50,669 bases of DNA from an uncultured Pelagibacteraceae bacterium (GTDB taxonomy: Bacteria; Pseudomonadota; Alphaproteobacteria; Pelagibacterales; Pelagibacteraceae): the NCBI GenBank assembly GCA_902533775.1, contig CACANA010000005.1, positions 1-50,669 of the forward strand, in the 5' to 3' direction. Below, one piece after another: positions 41,832 through 50,629 of this stretch. Below the pieces are notes generated by a model. That model made no database searches, was not told where the DNA came from, and saw nothing but the letters and a program-made list of their open reading frames with translations. The position numbers and the translations under genes are program-made. Each line of letters begins with the position of its first letter. Position 1 is the stretch's first letter.

Positions 41832-42974
41832 TTAAGAAAACTCTTTTAGTATTTTTTCCCTGTGTTCATCAAGATCAGGAATATCCCCTCTGGTACTTTT
41901 ATCTTCATAAGAGGACATCTTTATTGGATTACCTGCTAATCTAAAATCACCAACTACTTTATGATAGGCCTTAACAATCATGTTTCTCGCCTCTACTTGA
42001 GGATTTTCTACTGCTTCTTTAATATTAAATATTGGTCCACAAGGTATCTTTAATTTTTCCATTTCACTTACCCATTCAGAAGTATTTTTTGAAGAAAGTT
42101 TATCTTCAAAAATTGATTTTAGTTCATTCATATTTTCACATCTAAGAGAATTAGTATTAAATCTTTTATCACTGATCATTTCAGGTATTCCTAATACTTC
42201 ACAAAGTTTTTCATATAATTTATCGTTACCTGCAGCAATGATTATATAACTATCTTTTGTTTTAAATGCCTCAAATGGAGCAATTGAAGGATGTCTGGAT
42301 CCCATAGGTTTAGGAATTTCATTTTTAGATAAATATCTTGCAATTGCATTTTCCAAAATTGCAATTTGGCAGTCTAACATTGAAACATCTATAAACATTC
42401 CTTTACCTGTTTTTTGTCTATCATACAAAGCTGCATTAATTCCAATTGCAGTAAAAAGGCCCGCTGTAATATCACCAATTGATGTTCCAACTCTTGTTGG
42501 TTCGCTATTTGGGTGACCTGTGACACTCATCAGTCCACCCATTCCTTGAACTACCATGTCATAAGCGGGTAATTCTTTTAAAGGGCCAGTTTGACCGAAA
42601 CCAGATGCAGATGCATATATTAATTTTGGATATTTTATGCTCACATCTTTCCACCCATATCCCCATTTTTCTAAAGTACCTGGTTTAAAATTTTCTACTA
42701 AAATGTCTGCTTTTGCTAAAATTTTATCAAAGATTTTTTTATCTTCTTCATTTTTTAAATTAAGAGCAATACTTTCTTTTCCTCTGTTAAGTGACATAAA
42801 ATATGCTGAATAGTCTTTTACAAAAGGTCCAAACTTTCTTGAATCGTCACCAATTTCTGGTGCTTCTACTTTAATTACACGTGCACCGAGATCAGATAAA
42901 ATCATTGTACAATATGGACCTACTAAAACCCTAGTAAGATCAACAACTAATAAATTTTTTAAAGGACCATCCAT
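41832..42974 (-). CDS. Family III CoA-transferase (CaiB/Frc/BaiF type)
   Basis: A 380-residue CoA-transferase. The probable catalytic Asp is D168 in GTSIGDITAGLF, aligned with Frc Asp169. LVVDLTRVLVGPYCTMILSD and EAPEIGDDSRKFGPF with NFKPGTLEKWGYG are strong family marks. It would move CoA between two acids; partners are not evident from sequence. It is divergent from the TRAP dctPQM genes, which are followed by malonyl-CoA decarboxylase, so activation of an imported acid such as malonate is one possibility. Confidence 0.88.
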   Translation of the reverse strand: MDGPLKNLLVVDLTRVLVGPYCTMILSDLGARVIKVEAPEIGDDSRKFGPFVKDYSAYFMSLNRGKESIALNLKNEEDKKIFDKILAKADILVENFKPGTLEKWGYGWKDVSIKYPKLIYASASGFGQTGPLKELPAYDMVVQGMGGLMSVTGHPNSEPTRVGTSIGDITAGLFTAIGINAALYDRQKTGKGMFIDVSMLDCQIAILENAIARYLSKNEIPKPMGSRHPSIAPFEAFKTKDSYIIIAAGNDKLYEKLCEVLGIPEMISDKRFNTNSLRCENMNELKSIFEDKLSSKNTSEWVSEMEKLKIPCGPIFNIKEAVENPQVEARNMIVKAYHKVVGDFRLAGNPIKMSSYEDKSTRGDIPDLDEHREKILKEFS

Positions 42975-43056
42975 AATAAGTACGTCATTTCCTTATATTG
43001 ACTCTTCTGCTCAAGTTCAATTTAATATCACCATTATAAATAAAAAGGGGAAAACT

Positions 43057-44067
43057 ATGTTAAGAAAAATAACATTATATTTGTCTTCAATAATTATAGC
43101 TTTTTCAATAGTAGGATCTGCATACGCAGTTACATTAAAAGCAAGTCACCAATGGCCAGGTACACCAAGAGCTGATGGCTCTTTTGACCCACGTCATGAA
43201 ATGGTACAAATTATTGCTGATGAAGTAAAAAAAGCAAACGTTGATTTAGAAATCAGAATTTATCCAGCTAAGTCACTTTATAAGCCAAAAGAACAGTGGA
43301 AGCCTATGACCACAGGTCAATTAGATATTTCTGCTTTCCCATTAGCTTATGCATCAAAATTCCATCCAGAGTTTGATGCTACATTAATGCCAGGAACTGT
43401 AAAAAATCATGAGCATGCATTGAGATTTAATAAAGGTCCAATGATGACTGAGATTAAAAAAATAATCAGTGATGCTGGTGTTGTAGTACTATCTGATGCA
43501 TGGTTAGGTGGTGGTTTTGCATCAAAAACTAAATGTATCAAAAATCCAAGTGATGCTAAAGGACAAGTGATGAGAGCTGCAGGAAAAGCTTTCAACCAAA
43601 TGTTAGAGGCTGCTGGTGCAGGTATACAAAGTATGCCATCATCTGAAATTTATACTGGATTACAAACTGGTGTATTAACAGGTGCAAATACTAGTTCAGG
43701 AAGTTTTGTAAGTTACAAAATTTACGAACAAGTAAAATGTGCAACTCCTCCAGGAAAATTTGGTTTATGGTTTATGTATGAACCAATTTTAATGTCTAAG
43801 AAAAGCTACAATGCATTAAATTCAAGCCAACAAGTGGCTTTGATGAAAGCAGGAAAAGTTGCTGAGAAATATATGACAGCTCAAGTAGAAAACTTAGATA
43901 AAAAGTTTGAGGAAGCATACAAAGCTGCAGGTGTTAAATTAGTGTATATGGATGCTAAGGATCATGCTGCATGGGTTGATATTGCAATAAAATCATCCCA
44001 CAAAGCTTTTGCTGAAAAAGTTCCAGGTGGCGATAAGCTAATGGAAATGGCTTTAGCAGTTAAATAA
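43057..44067 (+). CDS. dctP: TRAP transporter, periplasmic binding protein
   Basis: A 336-residue DctP-type periplasmic protein with signal peptide (MLRKITLYLSSIIIAFSIVG, cleavage near AYA-VTLKAS). RAAGKAFNQMLEAAGAGIQS carries the conserved Arg that binds the substrate carboxylate, followed by PSSEIYTGLQTGVLTGAN. SD AGGGG (43046-43050) precedes the ATG. A terminator hairpin separates it from dctQ. The likely substrate is an organic acid; the downstream malonyl-CoA decarboxylase hints at malonate. Confidence 0.92.
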   Translation: MLRKITLYLSSIIIAFSIVGSAYAVTLKASHQWPGTPRADGSFDPRHEMVQIIADEVKKANVDLEIRIYPAKSLYKPKEQWKPMTTGQLDISAFPLAYASKFHPEFDATLMPGTVKNHEHALRFNKGPMMTEIKKIISDAGVVVLSDAWLGGGFASKTKCIKNPSDAKGQVMRAAGKAFNQMLEAAGAGIQSMPSSEIYTGLQTGVLTGANTSSGSFVSYKIYEQVKCATPPGKFGLWFMYEPILMSKKSYNALNSSQQVALMKAGKVAEKYMTAQVENLDKKFEEAYKAAGVKLVYMDAKDHAAWVDIAIKSSHKAFAEKVPGGDKLMEMALAVK

Positions 44068-44081
44068 AATAATATATAAAG

Positions 44082-44117
44082 AACCCCTATTTATTCTCTA
44101 TAAGTAGGGGTTTTTTT
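44082..44117 (+). terminator. Intrinsic terminator between dctP and dctQ, hiding the dctQ ribosome site
   Basis: AACCCCTATTTA (44082-44093) pairs with TAAGTAGGGGTT (44101-44112), with one wobble in 12 bp, and seven Ts fill 44111-44117 up to the dctQ ATG at 44118. The AGGGG (44106-44110), the only good Shine-Dalgarno for dctQ, lies in the descending stem. The element should both limit read-through and block translation of dctQ until it opens. Confidence 0.88.
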
Positions 44118-44612
44118 ATGAAAGAAAAATACTTAAAATTCTGTGATTATGTTTCAAGAGCTTGTGGAGCTTTTGCTGTTTTAGCTTTACTTTTATCTAT
44201 TCTTGTAATCGTAGAATTAGTTTTCGAGAGATACTTTTTTCAAAGAGCAATCACTTGGCAAACTGAGCTTGTTACAATGCTTCTAGTTGCTTCAACATTT
44301 ATAGGAAGTGCATATGTTTTAAGTGAAAAAGCTCATGTCAGCATGGAGTGGATTTATGATTTTTTATCAAAAAAAAATATTTTAAGACTTAAAATTTTTA
44401 CTTCATTAGTCAGTTTATTATTCTTCCTAATTTTATTTTATTTTGGTTTTTTAATGGTTGAGGAAGCGTTTACTAAAAATTATTCAACAGGAACTGTTTG
44501 GGATCCTCCTTTGTGGGTACCATATTCCTCAATGATGATAGGGGCTGCGTTAATGATTTTACAATATATAGCAGAAATAATTAAGCTTATAGACGAAAGG
44601 GATGCTAGCTAA
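44118..44612 (+). CDS. dctQ: TRAP transporter small membrane subunit
   Basis: A 164-residue protein with four hydrophobic segments, the DctQ layout. AITWQTELVTMLLVASTFIG, followed by ASTFIGSAYVLSEKAHVSM, is the family's helix 2-3 region. The C-terminal tail ends in acidic residues. It overlaps dctM by one base (TAATG), so the two membrane subunits are coupled. Its SD is inside the terminator-like hairpin. Confidence 0.92.
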   Translation: MKEKYLKFCDYVSRACGAFAVLALLLSILVIVELVFERYFFQRAITWQTELVTMLLVASTFIGSAYVLSEKAHVSMEWIYDFLSKKNILRLKIFTSLVSLLFFLILFYFGFLMVEEAFTKNYSTGTVWDPPLWVPYSSMMIGAALMILQYIAEIIKLIDERDAS

Positions 44613-45943
44613 TGGATCCATTAATAATTGCAATAATCGTTGCCGTTTTTACTTTGATAGTTTTATTTTCGGGAATACCAATTGCTTTTGGTTTAAGCTT
44701 TGTATCAATAGCTCTTTTAGTTGCCTTCGAAGGTTTCCAAATGCTTGATGTTTTTGCTGAAACTTTCTATGCAGGATTAAATTCGTTTGTCCTGCTTTCA
44801 ATACCAATGTTTATCTTAATGGGAATGGCAGTTGCTAATTCCCCAGCAGGAAAAGATTTATATACAGGATTAGACAGATGGTTATGGAGAGTACCTGGTG
44901 GACTAGTTATCTCTAATATAGGAGCTTGCTCAATTTTTGCTGCACTTAGTGGATCAAGTCCTGCAACCTGTGCTGCAATTGGTACCATGGGAATTCCTGA
45001 AATGAGAAAAAGAGGATACTCAGACCAAATTGCAACAGGCACTATAGCAGCGGGAGGAACATTAGGAGTTTTAATACCTCCAAGTATTGTTTTAATTGTT
45101 TATGGTATTGCAACTGGAACATCGATTGGAAGATTATTTTTAAGCGGATTGATACCAGGATTTATGCTTGCAGGTATGTTTGCTATCTGGGCACTGATAC
45201 ACAGTTACTTTATAGATAAAGATTCAGCTAAAGCTTTAAAAAATAGAACACCTCCAACTTTCAAAGAAAAAATTGAAGTTTTACCAAGAATACTTCCTTT
45301 CCTAGCAATCATTGCTGGTGTCTTATATGTTTTATATGGTGGTGTTGCTACTCCATCTGAAGCTTCAGGAGTAGGAGCTTTTTTAGTTTTTGTTTTGATT
45401 GCAGTTGTCTACAAAATTTACCAACCAAAAAAAATATGGAATATTGTTAAAGTTTCAATGAAAGAAAGTGTGATGATAATGTTTATTATCGCAGCTTCTT
45501 ATCTTTTTGCATTTACATTATCACAACTTTACGTAACTCAATCCTTAGCTCAAAGTATGGTAGAGATGAGCTCTAATAAATGGGTAGTATTTATTTTAAT
45601 AAATATATTTCTGTTGATTGCAGGTTTCTTTTTACCTCCAGTTGCTGTAATTGTTATGACTTCAGCAATATTATTGCCAGTTATAACTCAACTGGGATTT
45701 GATCCGTACTGGTTTGCAATTGTATTTACGATTAATATGGAAATTGGTCTTATTACACCACCCGTTGGATTAAACCTTTATATAATTAAAGGCATAACAC
45801 CAGATGTTAGTTTGTCAGAAATTTTAAAAGGATCTATTCCATTTATGATAATTATGGCTCTAGCTATACTTATTTTATGTATTTTTCCTGAGATTGTGAC
45901 TTGGTTACCTGACAAAATAATGGGTAAAAGTTTAGGTTTTTAA
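44612..45943 (+). CDS. dctM: TRAP transporter large membrane subunit
   Basis: A 443-residue polytopic protein with about 12 hydrophobic segments, the DctM subunit that catalyses sodium-driven uptake. IPMFILMGMAVANSPAGKDL, ALSGSSPATCAAIGTMGIPE and AAGGTLGVLIPPSIVLIVYG are diagnostic. The 3' end is followed 15 bases later by the malonyl-CoA decarboxylase gene, so they may be one transcript. Confidence 0.95.
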   Translation: MDPLIIAIIVAVFTLIVLFSGIPIAFGLSFVSIALLVAFEGFQMLDVFAETFYAGLNSFVLLSIPMFILMGMAVANSPAGKDLYTGLDRWLWRVPGGLVISNIGACSIFAALSGSSPATCAAIGTMGIPEMRKRGYSDQIATGTIAAGGTLGVLIPPSIVLIVYGIATGTSIGRLFLSGLIPGFMLAGMFAIWALIHSYFIDKDSAKALKNRTPPTFKEKIEVLPRILPFLAIIAGVLYVLYGGVATPSEASGVGAFLVFVLIAVVYKIYQPKKIWNIVKVSMKESVMIMFIIAASYLFAFTLSQLYVTQSLAQSMVEMSSNKWVVFILINIFLLIAGFFLPPVAVIVMTSAILLPVITQLGFDPYWFAIVFTINMEIGLITPPVGLNLYIIKGITPDVSLSEILKGSIPFMIIMALAILILCIFPEIVTWLPDKIMGKSLGF

Positions 45944-45958
45944 TATATAAAAAACACC

Positions 45959-47266
45959 ATGTTAAATATAAAAAGAATATTCGAGACAATAGCTGATGCT
46001 GGTCAAAAAATTTTAGAGAAAAAATCATTAAAAAAATTCTCTAAAAAAAGAGATTTAATTGAGCTATGTGATGACTTGTTATCATCTAAAGGAGCAGCAT
46101 TTGGAATTACATTAGCAAGAGATATTCTTTTTAGATACCATAACTTATCTCATGAAGATAAATTAAAATTCTTACTTCAAGTAAATGAAAAATATAAACC
46201 TGATACAGCTAATATTGATAACGCCATAAAAGACTATACCGAAAATAAAAATAGTAGATCGATTTTAAATTTATCAAGAATTACATCGGGAACTAGAAAA
46301 GAATTGTTTGTTAGATTAAACATGGCACCAAATGGAACAGCAGAAATTGTTTCTTTAAGGGAAGATCTACAAATGTTTTTAACAAAAAATCCTGAATTAA
46401 AGGAATTAGATTATGACTTGATAGATATATTTAAAAACTGGTTCAATCCTGGATTTTTAAAATTAAGAAAAATTACTTGGGATACAAAAGCTGCGATATT
46501 AGAAAAATTATTAAAATATGAAAAAGTTCATTCAATGAAAGATATGAATGAATTGAAAATTAGATTAGGAGAAAACAGAAGATTTTTTGCTTATTTTCAT
46601 CCAGCATTAGAAGATGAGCCAATAATTTTTGTTGAGATTGCATTAACCAAAGGTTTAGCAAAATCTATTCAAGAATTGACAAGACCAAATGATGGAAAAA
46701 ACGAAAATTATGATACAGCTACATTTTATTCAATTAGCAACTGCCAAGAGGGTCTTTCAAGAGTTACGCTTGGTAACTTCTTAATCAAGAGGGTGGTATA
46801 CGAATTGCAAGAAGAGTTACCTGATGTAAAAAATTTTGGAACTTTATCACCGATGCAAGGTTTTGCAGATTGGGTAAAATCTTCAGAAAATGAGAAACTT
46901 AGTGAAATTGTTCAAAAAGATAATTTTGTAAAAGTTGAGTTTTTAAAATCTTTAGATCTTAAAATTGGAGATAGAAAATTTATTGATAATAAAGATTTAC
47001 TTACAAAACTTGCTTTAAATTACTTAGCTGTACAAAAAAATGATCTAGGTTTTCCCATTAATGATGTTTGTAGGTTTCATTTAAAAAATGGAGCTGAAAT
47101 TGACGATATTGTAGTTAATGCTAACGTTTCTGATGTAGGATTTAAAAGGTCATTTGGAATCATGGTTAATTACAAATATGAACTTGGGAAAATTGAGCAA
47201 AATCATCAAGATTATGTAAACGAAAAAAAAATTAATATATCAAGCAAACTCAAAAAATATGTCTAG
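45959..47266 (+). CDS. Malonyl-CoA decarboxylase
   Basis: Converts malonyl-CoA to acetyl-CoA and CO2. The 435-residue protein has the MCD layout: helical N-terminal domain, then WFNPGFLKLRKITWDTKAAI, RRFFAYFHPALEDEPIIFVE, and the catalytic-domain block FYSISNCQEGLSRVTLGNFL plus VKNFGTLSPMQGFADWV with the active-site Ser/His region. The gene overlaps dusA by 8 bases. Together with dctPQM upstream, the setting suggests malonate or malonyl-thioester metabolism. Confidence 0.9.
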   Translation: MLNIKRIFETIADAGQKILEKKSLKKFSKKRDLIELCDDLLSSKGAAFGITLARDILFRYHNLSHEDKLKFLLQVNEKYKPDTANIDNAIKDYTENKNSRSILNLSRITSGTRKELFVRLNMAPNGTAEIVSLREDLQMFLTKNPELKELDYDLIDIFKNWFNPGFLKLRKITWDTKAAILEKLLKYEKVHSMKDMNELKIRLGENRRFFAYFHPALEDEPIIFVEIALTKGLAKSIQELTRPNDGKNENYDTATFYSISNCQEGLSRVTLGNFLIKRVVYELQEELPDVKNFGTLSPMQGFADWVKSSENEKLSEIVQKDNFVKVEFLKSLDLKIGDRKFIDNKDLLTKLALNYLAVQKNDLGFPINDVCRFHLKNGAEIDDIVVNANVSDVGFKRSFGIMVNYKYELGKIEQNHQDYVNEKKINISSKLKKYV

Positions 47267-48260
47267 ATTAAATAGAACTGTTTCTGTTGCTCCAATGATG
47301 GACTGCACAGACAAACATGAAAGATTTTTCTTAAGACTAATTAGTAAAAACGTTCTTCTCTATACTGAAATGATTGTCTCAGAAGCTATTGATAGAGGAG
47401 ATAAAAAGAAACTATTAGAATTTGATATGAGAGAAAAACCTGTTGCTCTGCAACTTGGTGGTTCTTCTCCAAAATTATTGGGAAATGCAGCATATTTAGG
47501 TGAAGAATTTGGTTATGATGAAATAAATTTAAATTTAGGTTGTCCAAGTAAAAAAGTTCAGAAAAATAGATTTGGGGCTTGTTTAATTCAAGAACCTAAT
47601 CTTGTTGCTGATTGTCTAAGTGAAATGATTTCAAAAACAACACTTCCTGTAACAGTTAAAACTAGAATTGGATATGACAATGTTGATCAATACGAAAATT
47701 TATATAATTTTGTGAATATTTTAAAAGAAACAGGTGTTAAAACTTTTATAATCCATGCCAGAAAAGCAATGTTAGGAAAATTTACACCTAAACAAAATTT
47801 AAATATTCCACCTTTGAAATATGAATACGTAAATAGATTAAAAAAAGATTTTAAAGATTTAGAAATAATAATTAATGGAGGCATAACGTCTACTGATCAA
47901 ATCAAAGAACATTTAGATCATGTAGATGGTGTTATGATTGGAAGGTCAATTTATCATTCCCCTTACATGTTAGCAGATATTGAGAACCAAATTTTTAATA
48001 ATAGTGAAGTTTTAACAAGACAAGAAGTTGTTGAGAAACTAATTGAGTATGTAAAAGAAGAAATTAAAAAAGGTACAAAATTAAATCAAATCATGAGACA
48101 TACTCTTGGTTTATTTCATGGTCAAACTGGTTCTAGTTTTTGGAAAAGATATTTAAGTGAAAATATGTGTGTAAGAGATGCCGATGTTAAGAAAATTGAT
48201 CACATAATGGATAAAGTAAAGTTTAATCCACAAAGTATATCGGCAGGTCAAATTGAATAA
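47259..48260 (+). CDS. dusA: tRNA-dihydrouridine synthase A
   Basis: FMN-dependent reduction of specific uridines in the tRNA D-loop. The 333-residue protein has SVAPMMDCTDKHERFFLRLI (9-28), NLGCPSKKVQKNRFGACL (92-109) with C95 in the GCPS motif where the catalytic Cys is expected, VTVKTRIGYDN, and FIIHARKAMLGKFTPKQN, all typical of DusA. It overlaps malonyl-CoA decarboxylase by 8 bases upstream and the next gene by 8 bases downstream, so it is part of the same transcript. Confidence 0.94.
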   Translation: MSRLNRTVSVAPMMDCTDKHERFFLRLISKNVLLYTEMIVSEAIDRGDKKKLLEFDMREKPVALQLGGSSPKLLGNAAYLGEEFGYDEINLNLGCPSKKVQKNRFGACLIQEPNLVADCLSEMISKTTLPVTVKTRIGYDNVDQYENLYNFVNILKETGVKTFIIHARKAMLGKFTPKQNLNIPPLKYEYVNRLKKDFKDLEIIINGGITSTDQIKEHLDHVDGVMIGRSIYHSPYMLADIENQIFNNSEVLTRQEVVEKLIEYVKEEIKKGTKLNQIMRHTLGLFHGQTGSSFWKRYLSENMCVRDADVKKIDHIMDKVKFNPQSISAGQIE

Positions 48261-49086
48261 TACTCTTTTAGAGATTAATAATATTTATTTTATTTTTTTA
48301 ATGATGGCAGCCGCTGTTCCGGTTGGTTTTTTTGCAGGTTTTTTTGGTATCGGTGGAGGATTAATCTCAGTTCCATTTTTATTTTTTGTATTTGAAACAT
48401 TTAACGTGGATAAAGATTATTTGATGCATTTATCTGTAGGGACAGCTTTCTCAATAACAATTTTAACTGCTACAGCTTCAGTATTAACTCATAGAAAATA
48501 CAACGCTGTTGATTTTAATATTATTAAAAATTATGGAACATTTGTAATAATAGGCGTTTTCTCTGGAACATTGATGGCAGCATTGATGAATACTAAAACA
48601 TTATTATTCTTTTTTTCTGCAGTTGTTTTCTTTTTTGGAGCTTACTTGTTGTTACAAAGGGAAAAGAAAAAAAAAATTAAAAAAAAATTTAATATTTTCC
48701 CAAGAATAGTATTTGGATTTTTGTCAGGATTAATTTCTGCACCTATGGGTATAACAGGAGCTATGATGAATGTTCCTATACTAAGGTACTTTGGTTATCC
48801 TATTAACTTAGCAATAGGAAGCTCTGCAGCCATTGGATTTATAATAGCTCTATTTGGATCAATTGGATTTTTTACATCTGGCTTGATGTTAAAAGCCGAT
48901 ATCCCACTCAGTATTGGATTTATTAATATACCTGCATTTATAATTTTTGTTCCAATAACCACATTTATGGCAAGGATTGGAGCAAAAACAGTACAAGATT
49001 TAGATAGAGTTAAAACACAAAGGTTATTTGGTGTTTTTCTTTATGTTATTGGTACTTTGTTTTTATATAGATTTTTAGTGACCTAG
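48253..49086 (+). CDS. TauE/SafE-family (DUF81) membrane permease
   Basis: A 277-residue membrane protein with about eight hydrophobic segments. AGFFGIGGGLISVPFLFFVF and GFLSGLISAPMGITGAMMNV are the two halves of the TauE/SafE signature. Family members export or import sulfite, sulfoacetate or similar small anions. The start is TTG at 48253, which overlaps dusA by 8 bases; an in-frame ATG at 48301 would cut off the first 16 residues and much of the first helix, so TTG is preferred but not certain. Confidence 0.87.
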   Translation: MNNTLLEINNIYFIFLMMAAAVPVGFFAGFFGIGGGLISVPFLFFVFETFNVDKDYLMHLSVGTAFSITILTATASVLTHRKYNAVDFNIIKNYGTFVIIGVFSGTLMAALMNTKTLLFFFSAVVFFFGAYLLLQREKKKKIKKKFNIFPRIVFGFLSGLISAPMGITGAMMNVPILRYFGYPINLAIGSSAAIGFIIALFGSIGFFTSGLMLKADIPLSIGFINIPAFIIFVPITTFMARIGAKTVQDLDRVKTQRLFGVFLYVIGTLFLYRFLVT

Positions 49087-49121
49087 GAGACGAGGTGGTT
49101 TCAGTCTCCCTCCGCCACCTC
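49086..49121. other. GC-rich element with two interleaved inverted repeats
   Basis: Between the stop of the TauE/SafE-like gene and the convergent phosphomannomutase gene, GGAGAC (49086-49091) complements GTCTCC (49104-49109), and GAGGTGG (49092-49098) complements CCACCTC (49115-49121). The two stems interleave with no base between them, so they are either a tight pseudoknot or two mutually exclusive hairpins. The 36 bases are far more GC-rich than the surrounding sequence. There is no T tract on the plus strand, and I do not recognise a known RNA family. Confidence 0.5.
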
Positions 49122-49174
49122 AATTACATAATAATCGATTCTCTAAAACTTTATTAACTCTTTATAGTTGAATT

Positions 49175-50629
49175 TTAAATTTTTTGATCGTAATCCCCAA
49201 CTTTACCAGTTTTTTGAATTAAATTATCAATAAATTCAAAGATTTTTATCTTTCTTTTTTCAGAAGTTGCGCTTTCAATTACTATTACTAATGAGGGTTT
49301 ATTGGAAGATGCTCTTATTAATCCCCAGGATCCATCTTTAAAAGAAAATCTTATTCCATTTACTGTTAGTATTTCATTAATTTCTTGATCATCAATTTTT
49401 ATTTTATCTTCTTTAATTTTCTTAATTTCCTCAACCAATTTATCAATAACCTCATATTTTTCGCTATCTTTACAGTATGGACCCATTGTAGGACTTTGAT
49501 AAGTTGTTGGTAATTCAGCAAGTATTTCACTCATTTTTTTGTTATTTTTATCGAGTAGCTTACAGACCTGTATTGCTGAATTAATTCCATCATCATAGCC
49601 ATATCCCAAAGGTTTATTAAAAAAGAAATGTCCACTTTTTTCAAATCCAGCTAAAGCTTTTTCAGCATTTACCTTTCTTTTGATATGAGAGTGTCCTGTT
49701 TTCCAATAAATTGTTTCACAATTATTTTCTTTTAATACTTTATCATTTGAATATAGACCTGTCGATTTTACATCAACAATAAATTTACTATTTTTATGAT
49801 CTTTTGAGAGATTTCTAGCAATTAAAAGCCCTATTTTATCTGAAAAGATTTCATTACCTTTATCGTCAATAACACCAACTCTGTCTCCGTCACCATCAAA
49901 TCCAAATCCTATGTCTGCATTATTATCTTTCACAGCTTTTGAAATTGCATGTAACATTTCTAAATCTTCAGGATTAGGATTATATTTTGGAAAAGTCCAA
50001 TCCAGATTGCAATCAAGTTCAACGACTTCGCACCCAATACCTCTTAAAATTTCAGGCGCGAATATTCCAGCTGTTCCGTTACCACATGCAACAACTGCTT
50101 TAATTTTTTTATTTAATGAGTTTTTTGTTATCAAATCATTTTTATAAATATCTTGGAAACCATCAATTTTTTTTATATTTCCTTCACCATTAATAAAATT
50201 TTGATTAAGAGTAATATTTTTTAGTTCTTTCATTTCTTCAGGTGCATGAGTTAATCCTTTTTTGATGCCCATTTTTACACCTGTCCAACCATTTTCATTA
50301 TGACTTGCTGTAACCATTGCAATTGCATCTGAGTCTAAATTAAATTGTGCGAAATAAACCATAGGAGATAAGGATAATCCTATATCTTCGATTTTACACC
50401 CAGTTGAAACCAAACCTTCTTTTAATTTTTCTTTGATACGCTCGCTGTAAGATCTGTAATCTTGGCCAACTATAACTCTAGGATTGTTTTTTTTTGTACG
50501 ATTAATTATTTGAGTTCCAAGACCTTTACCGAGTTGAACGATTCCATCATCATCTATGTCTTTTTCGTATACCCACCTTGCGTCATATTCCCTAAAGCCG
50601 TAGGGATCAATTTTTCCCGAATTATTCAT
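49175..50629 (-). CDS. Phosphomannomutase / phosphoglucomutase
   Basis: A 484-residue alpha-D-phosphohexomutase. The phosphoserine loop TASHNENGWTGVKMG holds S109, the metal loop GFDGDGDRVGVID carries D245, D247 and D249, the sugar loop reads GFEKSGHFFF (usually GEMSGH), and the phosphate-binding loop RASSNKPSLVIVIES is near the C-terminus. It interconverts hexose 1- and 6-phosphates, feeding LPS and exopolysaccharide precursors. The sugar-loop variant Phe/Lys for Glu/Met is notable. It starts 40 bp from the window edge with AT-rich sequence upstream. Confidence 0.9.
   Translation of the reverse strand: MNNSGKIDPYGFREYDARWVYEKDIDDDGIVQLGKGLGTQIINRTKKNNPRVIVGQDYRSYSERIKEKLKEGLVSTGCKIEDIGLSLSPMVYFAQFNLDSDAIAMVTASHNENGWTGVKMGIKKGLTHAPEEMKELKNITLNQNFINGEGNIKKIDGFQDIYKNDLITKNSLNKKIKAVVACGNGTAGIFAPEILRGIGCEVVELDCNLDWTFPKYNPNPEDLEMLHAISKAVKDNNADIGFGFDGDGDRVGVIDDKGNEIFSDKIGLLIARNLSKDHKNSKFIVDVKSTGLYSNDKVLKENNCETIYWKTGHSHIKRKVNAEKALAGFEKSGHFFFNKPLGYGYDDGINSAIQVCKLLDKNNKKMSEILAELPTTYQSPTMGPYCKDSEKYEVIDKLVEEIKKIKEDKIKIDDQEINEILTVNGIRFSFKDGSWGLIRASSNKPSLVIVIESATSEKRKIKIFEFIDNLIQKTGKVGDYDQKI

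Noticed and set aside
49095..49125. Possible 3' end of tmRNA or a tRNA-derived attachment site
   Set aside because: TTTCAGTCTCC does not make a proper T-arm (A58 and the stem are missing) and no matching 5' half exists within 300 bases, so I kept it only as an unexplained structured element.
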